Under the pieces are notes generated by a model. That model saw only the letters and a program-made list of their open reading frames with translations, was not told where the DNA came from and ran no database searches. A DNA stretch of 64,000 nucleotides from a bacterium 210917-SL.2.15 (GTDB taxonomy: Bacteria; Bacillota; Clostridia; Oscillospirales; Oscillospiraceae): NCBI GenBank assembly GCA_020555605.1, contig JAJCJC010000012.1, positions 1-64,000 on the forward strand, written 5' to 3'. Of this stretch, positions 35,855 through 45,157 are shown piece by piece (positions within the stretch are counted from its first letter, which is position 1; each line of letters starts with the position of its first letter). The position numbers and the translations under genes are program-made.

Positions 35855-37135
35855 TTATTTTTGCAGCCAAGCGGGGGAGAGGACGTCGCTGCCGTCGTCC
35901 CAGTAACCCGCCAGCAGTTCGGCGGGAGCGTCGCTGCGTACAGCGGCGGCGGCCTGGAGCACGGGCAGCAGGGCGGTGCTCTTTTCAGAGGATGCGTAAT
36001 TGCGCAGGCGCACAGTGAAGGAGGTGATGACGCCTTCTTCCACAGTGACCTTTGCCGTATGGTCCTCTGGGTGGAAAATGGGGAAACCATCGAGCATGTA
36101 GCCGAACTGGATCTCGGCGTTCCCGGTTTGGTCAGTTTGGGCGGAGAGAAGATATAAACGCGCGTCGCCGATACGGTCGGCGGCTATGGCGCTGATACAT
36201 TCCCAAGCTGCATCGGTGCATTCCCGCAGCGTAGGGGCTTCGCCGGAGTGCTTTGACCGGAGTGCGGCCGCGTCGGCTTCTGTACCGCTGTAATATACAG
36301 TGCCATCGGGTTCGAAGCGTATCGTGCGCAGGCCCTGTTTGATTACCAGAGTGCCGTTGCTTTCCGTGTAGCGGGAATTGGAGTGTACGTTGAATTCCAG
36401 CTGCATCAGAATCTGGTCGCACTCTGTGCTCGACAGAACGCTGGCGACGGACAGTTCGGGAAGAGTCTGCCGCGCCTGGCTGATCAGCGTGTAGGGAGCC
36501 AGAGCCTGGTAGGATTCGCCGCTGAGGAAGGCGAATTCCGCGCTTTCACCGCTGTGCCGTTCGGCCGCACTGCTCAGCGTTTCCGCGGTCACGGTGGTGT
36601 TCCAGCAGTAGAAGGCATCGTGCTCCGGATCCCAGCCGTACAGAGTTACGCTTCCGTCCTGCAGGCTGGACAGCAACAGCGCGCGCGCCGGGGTCTGCGG
36701 TGCGTTCGCGCTGCCGCCGATCCAGACGTCCAAGAGCGACAGCGGCAGTGTGGTGGTGAAATCATAATAGATGCTGCTGTTTTCCAGTGCCCGCCGGAAC
36801 TCTTTTTCGTCCACGGTTCTGCCGTCGCTGGCGGAACCGAGAGCTTCGGTCAGCAGTGGGCCAAGGTCTTCAAACACTTTTCCACCGGTAGTTTCGCCGG
36901 TCCAAGCTTGGCAGACTCCGCCGGTGCGCACGGCGATGTGAACCGGGAGCTGGGCGCTGGTCTGAGAAGCATTGGTGCTTTCGGTGATGTAGGCGTTGCT
37001 GGTAAAAAGACGGTTGAACGTATCCGGCCCGATCAACTCTGTGCGGGAGAGAAGGAACAGCGCTGAGAGCACCAGGCAGACAATCAGGACGTTTTGGATG
37101 CGGTTCTGCACCCGGCGGTCAGTTGGTCTCCTCAT
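35855..37135 (-). CDS. yycH: WalRK-associated regulatory protein, YycH-like
   Basis: A 426-residue protein with a single N-terminal anchor (about residues 12-30) and a large extracytoplasmic part. The ATG at 37135 lies inside the 3' end of walK, a 17-bp overlap that implies coupled translation; a longer ORF upstream is only walK read out of frame. The C-terminus (AELLAGYWDDGSDVLSPAWL) resembles YycH tails. Assignment rests on topology and gene order. Confidence 0.75.
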   Translation of the reverse strand: MRRPTDRRVQNRIQNVLIVCLVLSALFLLSRTELIGPDTFNRLFTSNAYITESTNASQTSAQLPVHIAVRTGGVCQAWTGETTGGKVFEDLGPLLTEALGSASDGRTVDEKEFRRALENSSIYYDFTTTLPLSLLDVWIGGSANAPQTPARALLLSSLQDGSVTLYGWDPEHDAFYCWNTTVTAETLSSAAERHSGESAEFAFLSGESYQALAPYTLISQARQTLPELSVASVLSSTECDQILMQLEFNVHSNSRYTESNGTLVIKQGLRTIRFEPDGTVYYSGTEADAAALRSKHSGEAPTLRECTDAAWECISAIAADRIGDARLYLLSAQTDQTGNAEIQFGYMLDGFPIFHPEDHTAKVTVEEGVITSFTVRLRNYASSEKSTALLPVLQAAAAVRSDAPAELLAGYWDDGSDVLSPAWLQK

Positions 37136-38906
37136 GGGGCGCCTCCTGTTCGTCCTGGCAGATGGGAAGGGTGATGCGGAAGGTGGTGCCGGGACCGTCG
37201 CGGTCCACAAGGGAAAGGGTACCGCTGTGCTGAGCCACAATTTCTGCGGCGATGGACAGGCCCAGGCCTGTGCCGCCGGACTCGCGGGAGCGGGCTTTGT
37301 CCACGCGGTAGAAGCGCTCAAACACATGGGCGCGGTCTTTGGCGGGGATGCCGATGCCGTTGTCGCTGACTTCCAGCCATGCTTCGTCGCCCTCTGCACC
37401 GCCGCGCAGCTCGATGCGGCCGCCGTCGGGGGTGTATTTGATGGCGTTGCCCACAATGTTCATCAGGACCTGCGTCAGCCTGCCCCGGTCGCCCATGATC
37501 ACGGGCAGAGACTGGTAACTGCGCACCAGCGTGTGGTGGTGATTCCGGGCGGCCATTTCCACGGCGTTGCACACATCGTCCACCGCATTGCTCAGGGGAA
37601 AACGGGTCATATTCATTTCCATGTGGCCATAATCGAATTTAGACAGCGTCAATAAATCTTGCACGATGTGGGCCATGCGGTCGGTTTCGCTGATGATCAC
37701 ATCCAGGAATCCGTTGGCCATTTCGGGCGGGACGTCAGAAGCGTCGTGCAGAGTTTCGGCATAGCTGCGCACGTTTGTCAGGGGAGTGCGCAGCTCGTGG
37801 GATACATTGGCCACGAATTCGCGGCGGATCTCCTGATCCCTGCGCTGCTGCGTCACATCGTGCAGCACGGCCAGAACACCGCCTTCGGTGTCGTTGGAAA
37901 AAGGCGTCAGGTGGACTTCGAGGGTGGTGTCGGCCACCGTGTATTCGCAGTCCTCATAAAACGGACTGTGCAGGGCCAGCACATGGTCAAAATCCACTTG
38001 GGACTGGAACAGGTCATCATAGCGCAGCGCAGACATGTCCTTCTGGCGGAGCATCTGCTCTGCTGCGGGGTTGAACTGGATGATGGAGCGGTCACGGGAA
38101 AAGGCCACCACGCCGTCGGTCATGTGCAGGAACAAGGTATCCAGCTTGTTGCGCTCGCTCTTGACTTCGTTGAGCGTGGTTTGCAGCGTTTCGGACATTT
38201 CATTGAAGGTGGTGGTCAGAATACCGATCTCATCGCTGGATTCCACGGCGATGCGGCTGCCGAAATCGCCAGCGGCGATATGCTCGGCGCTGTTGGTGAG
38301 CCGCTCGATGGGCAGCGTCATGGTTTTGCTCAGCAGGAAGGAAAGCAACACTGCGATCAACAGTCCGAACAACAGCGATTGCAGGATGATCATGAACAGC
38401 TGGGAGTTCAGTTCGTTCACGTTCTCGCGGTTATCCAGAATGTAAATGATGAAGTGGTTGTCGCCTCCGCTGATGGGGATGGCCACATCCATGTAGTTGG
38501 CGGTGATGTCGCTGGTCTGACCCACCTGGCCGTTGCGCGCAGCCAGGAGATTGGCGGTGTCGCGCAGATCGTCGCCGCCTTTGGTATCGGAGCTGGCCAG
38601 ACATTTGCCGCTTTTGGCGTCGAGAATATAATAGTTGCGGGTGCGCGAGTCGATGCCGAGGGAACCGGCGCTGACTTCAATCATGGTCTGCAGGCGCGCT
38701 GCCCCGTCGTCTCCGGCCGCCTCCGTGCGCAGTGACTGAACGAAACCCGTATTGCTTTCGTCGAATACGGCCTTCATCTGGGAATAGAAAGCGTTGGTAT
38801 AAAAACTGGTGACATTGGTCATCAAAAACGCACCGACCACAGTCATCAGCGAAGTGATCAGCAGCAGCATAATCAGCATCAGCTTCAAATGCAGGCTTCG
38901 CAGCAT
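37119..38906 (-). CDS. walK: Cell-wall sensor histidine kinase WalK
   Basis: A 595-residue kinase. Helices at about residues 8-29 and 163-187 bracket an extracytoplasmic sensor domain; HAMP follows (about 188-240), then a PAS domain (about 255-350), the HisKA box FVANVSHELRTPLTNVRSY (His near residue 376), and the ATPase with NAIKYTPDGG, DNGIGIPAKD and GTGLGLSI. It phosphorylates WalR to control peptidoglycan turnover. Confidence 0.93.
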   Translation of the reverse strand: MLRSLHLKLMLIMLLLITSLMTVVGAFLMTNVTSFYTNAFYSQMKAVFDESNTGFVQSLRTEAAGDDGAARLQTMIEVSAGSLGIDSRTRNYYILDAKSGKCLASSDTKGGDDLRDTANLLAARNGQVGQTSDITANYMDVAIPISGGDNHFIIYILDNRENVNELNSQLFMIILQSLLFGLLIAVLLSFLLSKTMTLPIERLTNSAEHIAAGDFGSRIAVESSDEIGILTTTFNEMSETLQTTLNEVKSERNKLDTLFLHMTDGVVAFSRDRSIIQFNPAAEQMLRQKDMSALRYDDLFQSQVDFDHVLALHSPFYEDCEYTVADTTLEVHLTPFSNDTEGGVLAVLHDVTQQRRDQEIRREFVANVSHELRTPLTNVRSYAETLHDASDVPPEMANGFLDVIISETDRMAHIVQDLLTLSKFDYGHMEMNMTRFPLSNAVDDVCNAVEMAARNHHHTLVRSYQSLPVIMGDRGRLTQVLMNIVGNAIKYTPDGGRIELRGGAEGDEAWLEVSDNGIGIPAKDRAHVFERFYRVDKARSRESGGTGLGLSIAAEIVAQHSGTLSLVDRDGPGTTFRITLPICQDEQEAPHEETN

Positions 38907-38963
38907 GGATGCACCACCGTCCTTAACAGGTAGAATGAAGCGGGAATCAAAGCGATGTACTGT

Positions 38964-39680
38964 TCAGTGCTGGCTGGAGAAAAAGTAACCCACGCCGCGG
39001 CGGGTCAGGATGTACACAGGGTTGGCCGGATCGGTTTCGATCTTTTCCCGCAACCGCCGCACGGTGACGTCCACGGTACGTGCGTCGCCGACATAATCAT
39101 AATTCCAAACCTGCTCCATCAGGCTGGTGCGGGAGAACACTTTGTCCGGCCGGCTGGCCAGAAAGCAGAGAAGCTCGTATTCCCGCTGGGTCAGTTCGAT
39201 CAGCTTGCCTTTTTTGGACACCTCGTAGCGGTCTGTGTTGATGGACAGGTCGCCCGAAGCGATCATCTGTTCGCCGCTGCCGGGGGCGGCGGCGCTGGAG
39301 AGCAGCATGGCGCTGCGGCGGATGTTGGCCTTCACCCGGGCCATCAGTTCGCGGGTGGAAAAGGGTTTGGTGATATAGTCATCGGCGCCGATTTCCAAGC
39401 CCAGCACCTTGTCCTCTTCTTCCTCGCGGGCGGTCAGAATGATCACAGGGATGTTGCTGCCCGCCTCACGCAGCTTTTTGCATACGTCCCAGCCGATCAT
39501 TTTCGGCAGCATGACGTCCAGCAGGATCAGGTCCGGATTTTCCTGCAGGGCCAGCTGCAGCCCGGCTTCGCCGTCGTATGCTTCCAGAGTATCGTATCCT
39601 TCCTTCTGAAGGTTGAATTTCAGAATGTTGACGATGTTTTTTTCGTCGTCCACAATCAAAACGCGCTTTTTTTCATCCAT
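38964..39680 (-). CDS. walR: Response regulator WalR
   Basis: A 238-residue OmpR-type regulator. The receiver has acidic residues in IVDDEKN, the phospho-acceptor Asp in DLILLDVMLPKMIGWDV (about residue 55) and Lys in DYITKPFS. The winged-helix DNA-binding domain covers residues 135-235. It is the first gene of the walR-walK-yycH-yycI set. Confidence 0.95.
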   Translation of the reverse strand: MDEKKRVLIVDDEKNIVNILKFNLQKEGYDTLEAYDGEAGLQLALQENPDLILLDVMLPKMIGWDVCKKLREAGSNIPVIILTAREEEEDKVLGLEIGADDYITKPFSTRELMARVKANIRRSAMLLSSAAAPGSGEQMIASGDLSINTDRYEVSKKGKLIELTQREYELLCFLASRPDKVFSRTSLMEQVWNYDYVGDARTVDVTVRRLREKIETDPANPVYILTRRGVGYFFSSQH

Positions 39681-39707
39681 GGGGATCTCATCCTCCGTTT
39701 TCTTTTC

Positions 39708-40250
39708 TTACAAATGCAGCCGTACTTTGGCCTTGAGGACGGCAGCCACGGTTTTGGCGTCGGTGATCTCGCCGTCCATGATGCGCTGTACCATCGTGTC
39801 AAAGGGGACGCGCTCGATGCGCAGAAATTCGTCCTCGTCCGGTTCCGGGGCGACGAAAGTCAGATCCCGGGCAAGATAGAGATACAGCGTTTCTGTAAAA
39901 ATGCCGGGAGAGGAGTGCAGCACGCCCAGTGGCACAAAGGAACCGGGCACCGCGCCGATCTCTTCATGCAGCTCCCGCAGCGCCGCGGAGGCCGGATCCG
40001 AGCGTTCTCCCCGCTCCAGTTTGCCGGCGGGCAGTTCCGTCATGGCCGTCCCCATGGCGTAGCGGTATTGGGTCACCGTGATGATCTGCATCCGTTCATC
40101 CAGCGGCAGGATCACCACGCCGCCGGGATGCTCCACGACTTCGCGCTGGGATGTTTTCCCGTTGGGCAGCCGCACTTCATCCATGTGAATATCCACGATG
40201 CGGCCGTGATACACCGTACGGCCGCTCAGTTTTGTTTCTGTCAGTTCCAT
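39708..40250 (-). CDS. Nudix hydrolase, ADP-ribose pyrophosphatase type
   Basis: A 180-residue enzyme with the ADPRase pattern: GGVVILPLDERMQIITVTQYRYAMG, then the Nudix box GKLERGERSDPASAALRELHEEIG. Between the first Glu and REL there are nine residues, not the usual seven, a small expansion of the metal loop. The SSPGIFTETLYLYLA segment is typical of NudF. It is 27 bp upstream of walR and in the same orientation, so it may be cotranscribed. Confidence 0.88.
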   Translation of the reverse strand: MELTETKLSGRTVYHGRIVDIHMDEVRLPNGKTSQREVVEHPGGVVILPLDERMQIITVTQYRYAMGTAMTELPAGKLERGERSDPASAALRELHEEIGAVPGSFVPLGVLHSSPGIFTETLYLYLARDLTFVAPEPDEDEFLRIERVPFDTMVQRIMDGEITDAKTVAAVLKAKVRLHL

Positions 40251-40440
40251 TGCATCTGTCCTCCGTTTCAGAGAATCTGTGATTAGAAATTATATAACAT
40301 AAAGTATACCATAGGCGTTTGGAAAAAGCCATATGAAGCATGAAAAAAGCGTGGACGGCCTGCGGGCACAAAAAGGAGTGACACTGCGCATGAAACGGTG
40401 CCAATGGCGCAAACTAAGACCGGATAGGGGGAAAGAAAGC

Positions 40441-40893
40441 GTGCGGAAATTTTGTCAGACGGCGGACTTGTTTGCCATAGGCGGCGGGACGTACGGACTT
40501 ATTGAGGTGCTTTGGCGCGGATACACCCATTGGAGCATGGCGCTGTTGGGCGGCGCGCTGTTTTTGCTGATCGGGGCGGGGAACCGTTTCCTGCCTGCGG
40601 GTACGCCGCTGCTGGTTCGGGGACTGGCTGGCGCAGGAGTGATCACTGCGGCGGAATTTGCCGCCGGCTGCATTTTGAATCTGGGCCTGGGACTAGCTGT
40701 CTGGGATTATTCGGATATGCCCTTTCAGCTTTTGGGGCAGATCTGCCTGCCCTACAGCTTCCTTTGGGTGGTTTTGGCCATGGTGGCCTCAGCGCTGCAT
40801 GGCTTTATCTGCCGGGAGGCCTGGCAGGGAGAAGTGCTGTGCTGCCCTGTGCTGTGCAAAAAAGCGGTTGCGTCGCACCGCAGAAGGGTATAG
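40441..40893 (+). CDS. Putative ABC transporter permease (CmpB-type) membrane protein
   Basis: A 150-residue hydrophobic protein with about four helices (DLFAIGGGTYGLIEVLWRGYTHWSMALLGG is the typical first part). It matches the family annotated as putative ABC transporter type IV, although no ATPase is adjacent. GTG at 40441 is favoured because GGGGG lies 9 nt upstream and the family normally starts close to the first helix; ATG codons at 40333 and 40390 would add a basic extension. Confidence 0.65.
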   Translation: MRKFCQTADLFAIGGGTYGLIEVLWRGYTHWSMALLGGALFLLIGAGNRFLPAGTPLLVRGLAGAGVITAAEFAAGCILNLGLGLAVWDYSDMPFQLLGQICLPYSFLWVVLAMVASALHGFICREAWQGEVLCCPVLCKKAVASHRRRV

Positions 40894-40931
40894 GATAAGA
40901 GCACAAAAACGAGAAAAAGGGAGAGGGTATC

Positions 40932-42242
40932 ATGTGGGCCGAGGAAACGGTATTTTATCAGATTTATCCGCTGGGGTTCTGCGGCGCGCCTTTTGAAAAT
41001 GACGGCGTGCAGGAGCACCGCGTGTTGAAGGTGCTGGATTGGGTGGAGCATCTGAAAAAGCTCCGCGTGGGGGCGGTTTATTTTTGTCCGGTGTTTTCTT
41101 CGGACACCCACGGCTATAATACGCGGGACTTTTTCCGCGTTGACGAGCGTCTGGGGACCAACGGGGATTTTCAAGACGTTTGCCGCGCGCTGCATGAAAG
41201 CGGCATCCGCGTGGTGCTGGACGGCGTGTTCAACCACGTGGGCCGCGGCTTCTGGGCGTTTCAGGATGTGCTGCGCAACCGGGAGCGTTCGCCCTACATA
41301 GATTGGTTCCACATCGATCTGGGCGGCAATTCGTGTTATAACGACAGCCTTTGGTATGAGGGATGGGAGGGGAATTACGACTTGGTCAAGCTGAACCTGC
41401 GCAAGGATGCCGTGGTGGAGCATCTTTTGGAAGCGATCCGCTTCTGGGTGCAGGAATTTGGCATCGACGGGCTGCGGCTGGATGTGGCCTATTGCCTGGA
41501 TAAGGACTTTTTGCGCCGCCTGCGTGCCTTCTGTAGTGATCTGAAAGAGGATTTTTTCCTGCTGGGCGAACTGCTCCACGGGGATTACCGGGAGCGCATG
41601 AACGGCGAGATGCTGCACTCTGCCACCAACTACGAGTGCTATAAGGGCCTTTACTCCAGTTTCAACAGCATGAACCTGTTTGAAATCAACCATTCCCTGC
41701 AGCGTCAGTTCGGTCCGGAGGACTGGTGTCTTTACCGGGGAGCGCATCTTTTGAGCTTTGTGGACAATCACGATGTGACGCGCGTGGCCAGCATTCTGCA
41801 AAACGGGCGGCACCTGCCGTTGATCTATGCCCTGTGCTTTGGCATGCCCGGCATTCCCTGCGTGTACTACGGCAGCGAGTGGGGCGCCCGGGGACGCAAG
41901 GAAGAGGGGGACGCTGCCCTGCGGCCCTGTTTTGCGCAGCCGCAGTGGAACAGCCTGACAGACTGGATCGTCCGCCTGGCGGAGGTCAAGCGGGCGGAAA
42001 GGGCGCTGAACTGGGGCGGGTTCCGCTCTGTAGTGCTGACCAACCGGCAGTGCATTTTTGAGCGCCGGTGCGGCGAGGAGTGCATCTGGGTGGCGGTCAA
42101 TGCCGGTGAGCAGCCCTATTGGGCCGCGTTTGACGCGCCGGGAGCACGCGCGGTGGATCTGCTGAGTGCCCGGGAGATGGTCCCTTCCGGCGGCATGGAA
42201 CTGCCTCCTTACAGCGCAGCCTTTTGGAAATGGCAGAATTGA
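40932..42242 (+). CDS. GH13 alpha-amylase family glycosidase
   Basis: A 436-residue cytosolic enzyme (no signal peptide). The barrel starts at VFYQIYPLGF; the four GH13 regions are LDGVFNHVG, GLRLDVAY (nucleophile Asp near 184), LLGELLHG (acid Glu near 213) and FVDNHDV (Asp near 277). The short C-terminal domain and lack of an N-terminal CBM suggest a maltodextrin-type alpha-glucosidase or cyclomaltodextrinase; exact specificity is not readable. Confidence 0.88.
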   Translation: MWAEETVFYQIYPLGFCGAPFENDGVQEHRVLKVLDWVEHLKKLRVGAVYFCPVFSSDTHGYNTRDFFRVDERLGTNGDFQDVCRALHESGIRVVLDGVFNHVGRGFWAFQDVLRNRERSPYIDWFHIDLGGNSCYNDSLWYEGWEGNYDLVKLNLRKDAVVEHLLEAIRFWVQEFGIDGLRLDVAYCLDKDFLRRLRAFCSDLKEDFFLLGELLHGDYRERMNGEMLHSATNYECYKGLYSSFNSMNLFEINHSLQRQFGPEDWCLYRGAHLLSFVDNHDVTRVASILQNGRHLPLIYALCFGMPGIPCVYYGSEWGARGRKEEGDAALRPCFAQPQWNSLTDWIVRLAEVKRAERALNWGGFRSVVLTNRQCIFERRCGEECIWVAVNAGEQPYWAAFDAPGARAVDLLSAREMVPSGGMELPPYSAAFWKWQN

Positions 42243-42289
42243 AACAAACACCCCCGCGCCGCTTTAAAACGGCGCGGGGGTGTTTGTTT
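42242..42289. terminator. Strong convergent terminator
   Basis: A 20-bp perfect stem (AAACAAACACCCCCGCGCCG and its complement) with an 8-nt loop separates the GH13 gene from hcp; both strands end in T-rich sequence. Confidence 0.92.
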
Positions 42290-42297
42290 GCTTTGGA

Positions 42298-43893
42298 TCA
42301 GCCAAGGATAGCGTTCAGATCCTCTTCAGGTGTTGTGGTGGGCGCAATGTGGTACTGTTCGGCCAGCAGTCCCAGCACCTTGGGGGAGAGAAACGCCGGC
42401 AGCGTGGGGCCGAGGCGGATGTTCTGAATGCCCAGGTGCAGCAGCGTCAGCAATATGCAGGCGGCCTTCTGTTCATACCAGGACAGCACCATGGACAGCG
42501 GTAGGTCGTTGACGCCGCAGCCGAAGGCGTCGGCCAGAGCCAGCGCCACCTGGATGGCGCCGTAAGCGTCGTTGCACTGGCCCATGTCCAACAGCCGGGG
42601 CAGGCCCGCCACGGTGCCGAGATCCAGGTCGTTGAAGCGGAACTTGCCGCAGGCCAGAGTCAGGATCACGGTGTCCCGGGGCGTTTGCTTGACAAAGTCG
42701 GTATAGTAGCTGCGGCCGGGGCGTGCGCCGTCGCAGCCGCCGACCAGGAAGAAATGGCGGATGGCGCCGGATTTCACGGCTTCCACGATTGGCCCCGCCG
42801 CGGCCAGCACCGCGCCGCGGCCGAACCCGGTGGTCACGCTTTGGCCGCCGTTGATGCCGGTGAACTGTCTGTCCTCGGAGAATCCGCCCAGCATCAGGGC
42901 TTTTTGAATGACGGGCGTGAAATCCTTGCCGCGGCCGATATGGCACAGGCCAGGATAGGACACGACTTCGGTGGTGAATACCCGGTCTGCATAGCTTTCC
43001 TTTACGGGCATCAGGCAGTTGGAAGTGAAAAGGATGGGCGCGGGCAGGTGGGCAAATTCTTTTTGCTGGTTCTGCCAGGCGGTGCCGAAGTTGCCCTTGA
43101 GATGAGGAAACCTGCGCAGTTCAGGGTAGCCGTGGGCCGGGAGCATCTCGCCGTGGGTGTATACGTTGACGCCTTTGCCCTCGGTCTGCTCCAGCAGCAG
43201 TTTCAGATCGTACAGGTCGTGGCCCGTGACCACGATGAACGGCCCTTTTTCCACCTTCAGGGAAACTTCTGCAGGGGCAGGAGTTCCCAGCGTTTCCGTA
43301 TTCGCACGATCGAGCAGGGCCATGCACTGCAGATTGACCTCGCCCAGTTCCATGGCCAGGGCCAGCATCTGTTCAGCGCTGAAATCCTCGCCCAGGGCAA
43401 ACAGGCCCTTGTAAAAATAGCGGTTTACCCTTTCGTCGCTGTAGCCCATCACGCCGGCGTGATAGGCGTAGGCAGCCATGCCACGCATGCCGAATAAAAT
43501 CAAGGACTTCAGGGAACGGGTATCTTCGTCTGCGCTCCACATGTGGGACATATCGTAGTCGCCGGCTTTGCCGCAGGGCACGCCGCAGGCGCTGCAGCCG
43601 GGGCTGAGGCGGTTCTTTTCCGCATGGACGCGGCCGATCAGCGCGGTGATGGTCTCATCGTTGAAACTGACGTTGGTCAGCGTGGTGAACAGGGCTTCCT
43701 GCACCAGGGTATGGGTGGTGGCGGTCAGCAGGTCTTCGTTTCCGCTGGCGGCGCGGGCCAGGCCCACCAGGGCGCCGGTCAGCTCGTCCTGCAGATGAGC
43801 GGTGGCGGCAGATTTGCCGCACACGCCGGCGCGGCCGGTACAGCCGGAGCAATTTGCTGTCTGTTCGCACTGGAAACAAAACATCTCATTCAT
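42298..43893 (-). CDS. hcp: Hydroxylamine reductase / hybrid cluster protein
   Basis: A 531-residue hybrid cluster protein. The N-terminal CFQCEQTANCSGCTGRAGVCGK holds Cys for the cubane cluster; GCSACGVPCG, FTSNCLMPV, GGCDGARPGR and LACGKFRFN supply ligands around the hybrid [4Fe-2S-2O] cluster. It reduces hydroxylamine or nitric oxide under nitrosative stress. The ATG at 43893 follows AAAGGA. It is the last gene after the ferredoxin and cupin genes. Confidence 0.94.
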   Translation of the reverse strand: MNEMFCFQCEQTANCSGCTGRAGVCGKSAATAHLQDELTGALVGLARAASGNEDLLTATTHTLVQEALFTTLTNVSFNDETITALIGRVHAEKNRLSPGCSACGVPCGKAGDYDMSHMWSADEDTRSLKSLILFGMRGMAAYAYHAGVMGYSDERVNRYFYKGLFALGEDFSAEQMLALAMELGEVNLQCMALLDRANTETLGTPAPAEVSLKVEKGPFIVVTGHDLYDLKLLLEQTEGKGVNVYTHGEMLPAHGYPELRRFPHLKGNFGTAWQNQQKEFAHLPAPILFTSNCLMPVKESYADRVFTTEVVSYPGLCHIGRGKDFTPVIQKALMLGGFSEDRQFTGINGGQSVTTGFGRGAVLAAAGPIVEAVKSGAIRHFFLVGGCDGARPGRSYYTDFVKQTPRDTVILTLACGKFRFNDLDLGTVAGLPRLLDMGQCNDAYGAIQVALALADAFGCGVNDLPLSMVLSWYEQKAACILLTLLHLGIQNIRLGPTLPAFLSPKVLGLLAEQYHIAPTTTPEEDLNAILG

Positions 43894-43960
43894 GGAATTT
43901 TCGTCCTTTCCTTTCAAAATAGCAGGGAATCGGTTTCGCGTTCCGGAGAGGGAGCCGGAG

Positions 43961-44302
43961 TCAGGCGTTATCGGAGAACACGACAGTCAGCAGCATTTTG
44001 AATGCCTCTTCCGCGTATACGGCATGAGGCTTGCCTTCCGGCATTACGATAGTCTGGCCGGCGCGGCAGATATGGGGCGTGCCGTCGATGGTAAAACGCC
44101 CCGTGCCTTCGAGCACGGTGACCATAGCGTCTCCGGGGGCGGTATGGGCGCTGATCTCTTCGCCTTGGTCAAAGGCAAACAGTGTGATGCTGACGGCTTT
44201 GTTCTGGACCAGGGTCATGCTGGCCACTTGGCCGGGCGGGACGGCGATCTGCTCACTCAGAGTGAGAACCGTTTCGTGGGGGATGTTCTTGATTTTATTC
44301 AT
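43961..44302 (-). CDS. Small cupin-domain protein
   Basis: A 113-residue single-domain cupin (HTAPGDAMVTVLEGTGRFTIDG and IVMPEGKPHAVYAEEAFKMLLTVVF) with metal-binding His at both cupin motifs. It lies between the ferredoxin-type gene and hcp with short gaps, so it is likely part of the same nitrosative-stress operon. Ligand is unknown. Confidence 0.85.
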   Translation of the reverse strand: MNKIKNIPHETVLTLSEQIAVPPGQVASMTLVQNKAVSITLFAFDQGEEISAHTAPGDAMVTVLEGTGRFTIDGTPHICRAGQTIVMPEGKPHAVYAEEAFKMLLTVVFSDNA

Positions 44303-44326
44303 AAAAAGTATGCTCCTTTCATTCGT

Positions 44327-45043
44327 TCAGCCTTCCAGCACACGGCCGTCGGTGGACAGTGTGACTACCTGCCAGGGCAGGAATTTGCCGCTGTTTTTCA
44401 GCGCGGTGACGGCGGCCTGCTCAATACCGCCGCAGCAAGGCACCTCCATGCGCACTACGGTGAGGCTTTTGATCTGGTTCTGGCGCAGGATTTCCGTCAG
44501 CTTTTCGCTGTAGTCCACGCCGTCCAGCTTGGGGCAACCCACCAAGGTGACTTTACCGCGCATGAACTCCTGGTGGAAATTGCCGTAGGCAAAGGCCGAG
44601 CAGTCTGCGGCGATGAGCAGGTTGGCCCCGTCGAAATAGGGGGCACAGAGCGGGGCCAGTTTAATTTGCACAGGCCACTGGCGCAGCTGGGAAGGAACGG
44701 CGCCGGCTGACGCTGGGATGGTGTCGTCGTGCATAAGGACGCGGCTCCGACTGCCGGGACAGCCCCCGCTGGGTGGCGTCTGTACCGGGGCGCTGTTGCG
44801 CAGGGCTTCCGCTTTCCGGGCCAGCACGGCGGCTTCGTCATAGGCGGCCGCTTCGCGCTGCACAAAAGAGATGGCCCCGGTGGGGCAGGCGGGCAGGCAA
44901 TCGCCCAGGCCGTCGCAATAATCGTCGCGCAAAAGCTTTGCCTTGCCGTCCACCATGCCGATGGCGTCTTCATGGCAGGCGGCGGCGCACAGACCGCAGC
45001 CGTTGCACTTTTCTTCGTCGATTTGAATGATTTGACGGAGCAT
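44327..45043 (-). CDS. 4Fe-4S ferredoxin-type protein of the hcp operon
   Basis: A 238-residue iron-sulfur protein. A complete cluster motif CNGCGLCAAACHEDAI (residues 13-28) is followed by a variant CDGLGDCLPACPTGAI; a further domain has Cys in ADCSAFAYGN, LVGCPKLD and VPCCGGIE. This protein type is regularly found with hcp and probably supplies electrons to it. The ATG at 45043 follows AGGAGG. Confidence 0.85.
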   Translation of the reverse strand: MLRQIIQIDEEKCNGCGLCAAACHEDAIGMVDGKAKLLRDDYCDGLGDCLPACPTGAISFVQREAAAYDEAAVLARKAEALRNSAPVQTPPSGGCPGSRSRVLMHDDTIPASAGAVPSQLRQWPVQIKLAPLCAPYFDGANLLIAADCSAFAYGNFHQEFMRGKVTLVGCPKLDGVDYSEKLTEILRQNQIKSLTVVRMEVPCCGGIEQAAVTALKNSGKFLPWQVVTLSTDGRVLEG

Positions 45044-45075
45044 CGTTTTGTCCTCCTGTTCTGGTAAAAAATCTG

Positions 45076-45143
45076 CATTGTCGTTTGACTTTATGCCTAC
45101 ACTATAGTAGTATAAAGCCAATCAGTATGTTGTTTTAACAACA
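45076..45143. promoter_or_regulatory. Divergent control region of hcp operon and Crp/Fnr gene
   Basis: On the plus strand TTGACT, 17 nt and TAGTAT form a promoter. A 16-bp palindrome TGTTGTTTTAACAACA (45128-45143, mismatch only at the centre) sits between this promoter and the regulator's ribosome-binding site, and a second dyad CTAC-N6-GTAG lies within the spacer. The palindromes are candidate sites for the adjacent Crp/Fnr protein. Confidence 0.6.
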
Positions 45144-45157
45144 AAAGGAGAAAAAAC

